A DNA stretch of 14,295 nt from NCBI GenBank assembly GCA_024762895.1, contig JANTGN010000056.1, positions 1 through 14,295 on the forward strand, in the 5' to 3' direction. The position numbers and the translations under genes were made by a program. This document shows, piece after piece, positions 13,297 to 14,295 of the stretch (within the stretch, counting starts at the first letter, position 1; every line of letters begins with the position of its first letter). The notes below the pieces were generated by a model that saw only the letters and a list, made by a program, of their open reading frames with translations, was not told where the DNA came from and did no database searches. The stretch is from Thiotrichales bacterium. GTDB lineage: Bacteria; Pseudomonadota; Gammaproteobacteria; J044.

Positions 13297-14295
13297 ATGA
13301 CAGCCAAATCAACCGGAAATGAATTCGATGTCATTGTCATTGGTTCTGGAATGGGCGGTATGACGACGGCCACGGCACTCTCCCGTATGGGTCACCAGGT
13401 CCTCATGCTTGAGCAGGCGGAGGCGATTGGCGGGCTGACTCACTCTTTCACTCGCGATGGTTTCAGTTGGGACGTCGGTCTGCATTATTGTGGCCTGTTC
13501 GGCCATGACCAATTCGCTGGCCGTATCCTGGACTGGCTTAGTGGCGGCACCATCGAGTTTCACTCAATCGGCACCGTTTACGATACGCTGCATTTTCCGG
13601 AGGGTTTTGATATTTCTGTTGGGCGTCCGGCGGAAGCCTACAAGATGGAGCTCAAAGATCAGTTTCCCGACCATGCGGCTGAAATCGATGCCTACTTTGA
13701 AGCCTTGCAATCGGCGCAGGAAACCGCGTACATCATAGGTACCGAGCGATCGATACCCGAGCCATTTCGTTCGGCCCATCGCTGGTGGAATAAAAAGAAG
13801 ATCCATCGCTGGGCCAGTCGCACGACGGGTGAGGTGATCGATGAACTCATCAGCAATCCAAAACTCGCCGCCGTGTTGTCGGCCCAGTGGGGTACCTATG
13901 GTGGCAAACCGAAAGAAGCAAGCTTTGCCTTTCATGGCATGGTCATGGGTCATTACCTTGAAGGTGCTGCCTATCCCGTCGGCGGTGCCGGCGCCATCGC
14001 AACAGGACTGGTTCCTGTGATCGAAGCGGCGGGTGGTCATGCGCGAGCTGGAACACCGGTTAGTGAGATATTGCTGGAAAATGGCAAAGCCGTTGGCGTG
14101 CGCACCCAATCCGGTGAAGAATTTCATGCGCCTATCATCGTCTCGGCGATCGGCGCCGGTGAAACCGTGAAGCACCTGCTGCCTCGGGAAATTCGCCAAC
14201 AGCCCTGGGCTCAGGAGATAGCCACTTTCAAACCATCGATCTGTCACTTCGATCTGTATTTGGGCTTTGAGGGAGACCTCGCCAAACACGGGGCA
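13297..14295 (+). CDS. FAD-dependent oxidoreductase, phytoene desaturase / RetSat / CrtISO-like family (C-terminus off the window)
   Basis: The first 333 codons are present and the frame is open at the right edge. The N-terminus has the dinucleotide-binding fold DVIVIGSGMGGMTTATALSRMG (shown in part: VIGSGMGGM, glycines at 16, 18, 20 and 21), an acidic strand end in LMLEQ (E39), IGGLTHSF (44-51) and DVGLHYCG (59-66). Later, YPVGGAGAIATGLVPVIEAAGG (in part: YPVGGAGAIATG) and VSAIGAGET match the pattern of retinol saturase, carotenoid isomerase and bacterial phytoene-desaturase-like proteins. These enzymes reduce, desaturate or isomerise polyene lipids; the substrate cannot be told from sequence. 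The ATG at 13297 follows an excellent AAGGAGG site (13281-13287). It lies beyond the conserved operon block and near an integrase remnant, with base and codon use that looks somewhat different from the pyr genes. Confidence 0.85.
   Translation, partial: MTAKSTGNEFDVIVIGSGMGGMTTATALSRMGHQVLMLEQAEAIGGLTHSFTRDGFSWDVGLHYCGLFGHDQFAGRILDWLSGGTIEFHSIGTVYDTLHFPEGFDISVGRPAEAYKMELKDQFPDHAAEIDAYFEALQSAQETAYIIGTERSIPEPFRSAHRWWNKKKIHRWASRTTGEVIDELISNPKLAAVLSAQWGTYGGKPKEASFAFHGMVMGHYLEGAAYPVGGAGAIATGLVPVIEAAGGHARAGTPVSEILLENGKAVGVRTQSGEEFHAPIIVSAIGAGETVKHLLPREIRQQPWAQEIATFKPSICHFDLYLGFEGDLAKHGA

Noticed and set aside
13564..14289. Long minus-strand open frame (241 codons) opposite the FAD oxidoreductase
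   Set aside because: The plus strand carries clear FAD-binding motifs and a strong ribosome site; the antisense product has no recognisable motif.
1..14295. CRISPR array, tRNA, rRNA, complete insertion sequence, or replication origin
   Set aside because: No regularly spaced repeat series, cloverleaf or rRNA-like sequence, or transposase gene with terminal repeats was seen on either strand.

Overview
The window reads as a chromosomal segment of a gammaproteobacterium. The main evidence is gene order. Read right to left and then left to right, it carries chpA-pilJ-pilI-pilH-pilG, diverging from gshB-tonB-yqgE-yqgF(ruvX)-pyrR-pyrB-pyrC'. This is the arrangement known from Pseudomonas aeruginosa (PA0401-PA0413 neighbourhood), with two visible differences: pilK is missing between pilJ and chpA, and extra genes (an FHA-domain protein and a PyrK-like flavoprotein) follow pyrC'. 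No organism can be named from the sequence alone; a non-pseudomonad gammaproteobacterium is my inference.

Layout. Positions 1-5032, minus strand: the Pil-Chp (type IV pilus chemosensory) operon, in transcription order pilG, pilH, pilI, pilJ and the N-terminal 467 codons of chpA, which runs off the left edge. Positions 5033-5328: a divergent, AT-rich promoter region with two small inverted repeats. Positions 5329-12439, plus strand: a tightly packed gene train: gshB, a previously easy-to-miss 54-codon ORF, tonB-like, yqgE, yqgF, pyrR, pyrB, pyrC', fha and pyrK-like. It ends in a strong intrinsic terminator whose stem lies inside the last codons of the pyrK-like gene. Several junctions are 4- or 8-base start/stop overlaps, which points to translational coupling.

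Right of that terminator (12440-14295) the conserved block ends. Here are a non-coding stretch with an imperfect hairpin, a 123-residue minus-strand remnant of an integron-integrase-like tyrosine recombinase (N-terminal DNA-binding domain only), an AT-rich leader with a 25-base-period direct repeat, and the first 333 codons of a phytoene-desaturase/RetSat/CrtISO-family FAD oxidoreductase that runs off the right edge.

How the genes work together. PilJ (receptor), PilI (CheW adaptor), ChpA (kinase) and the response regulators PilG/PilH form the signalling array that controls type IV pilus motility. PyrB and the inactive dihydroorotase-like PyrC' are expected to form the Pseudomonas-type aspartate transcarbamoylase holoenzyme, with PyrR as a candidate regulator. 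The PyrK-like flavoprotein suggests a link to dihydroorotate oxidation or another electron-transfer role. I see no CRISPR array, rRNA, tRNA or complete mobile element. Most of the window is core genome; the less ordinary parts are the small coupled ORF, the fha-pyrK tail of the pyr operon, the absence of pilK, and the junction with the integrase remnant.
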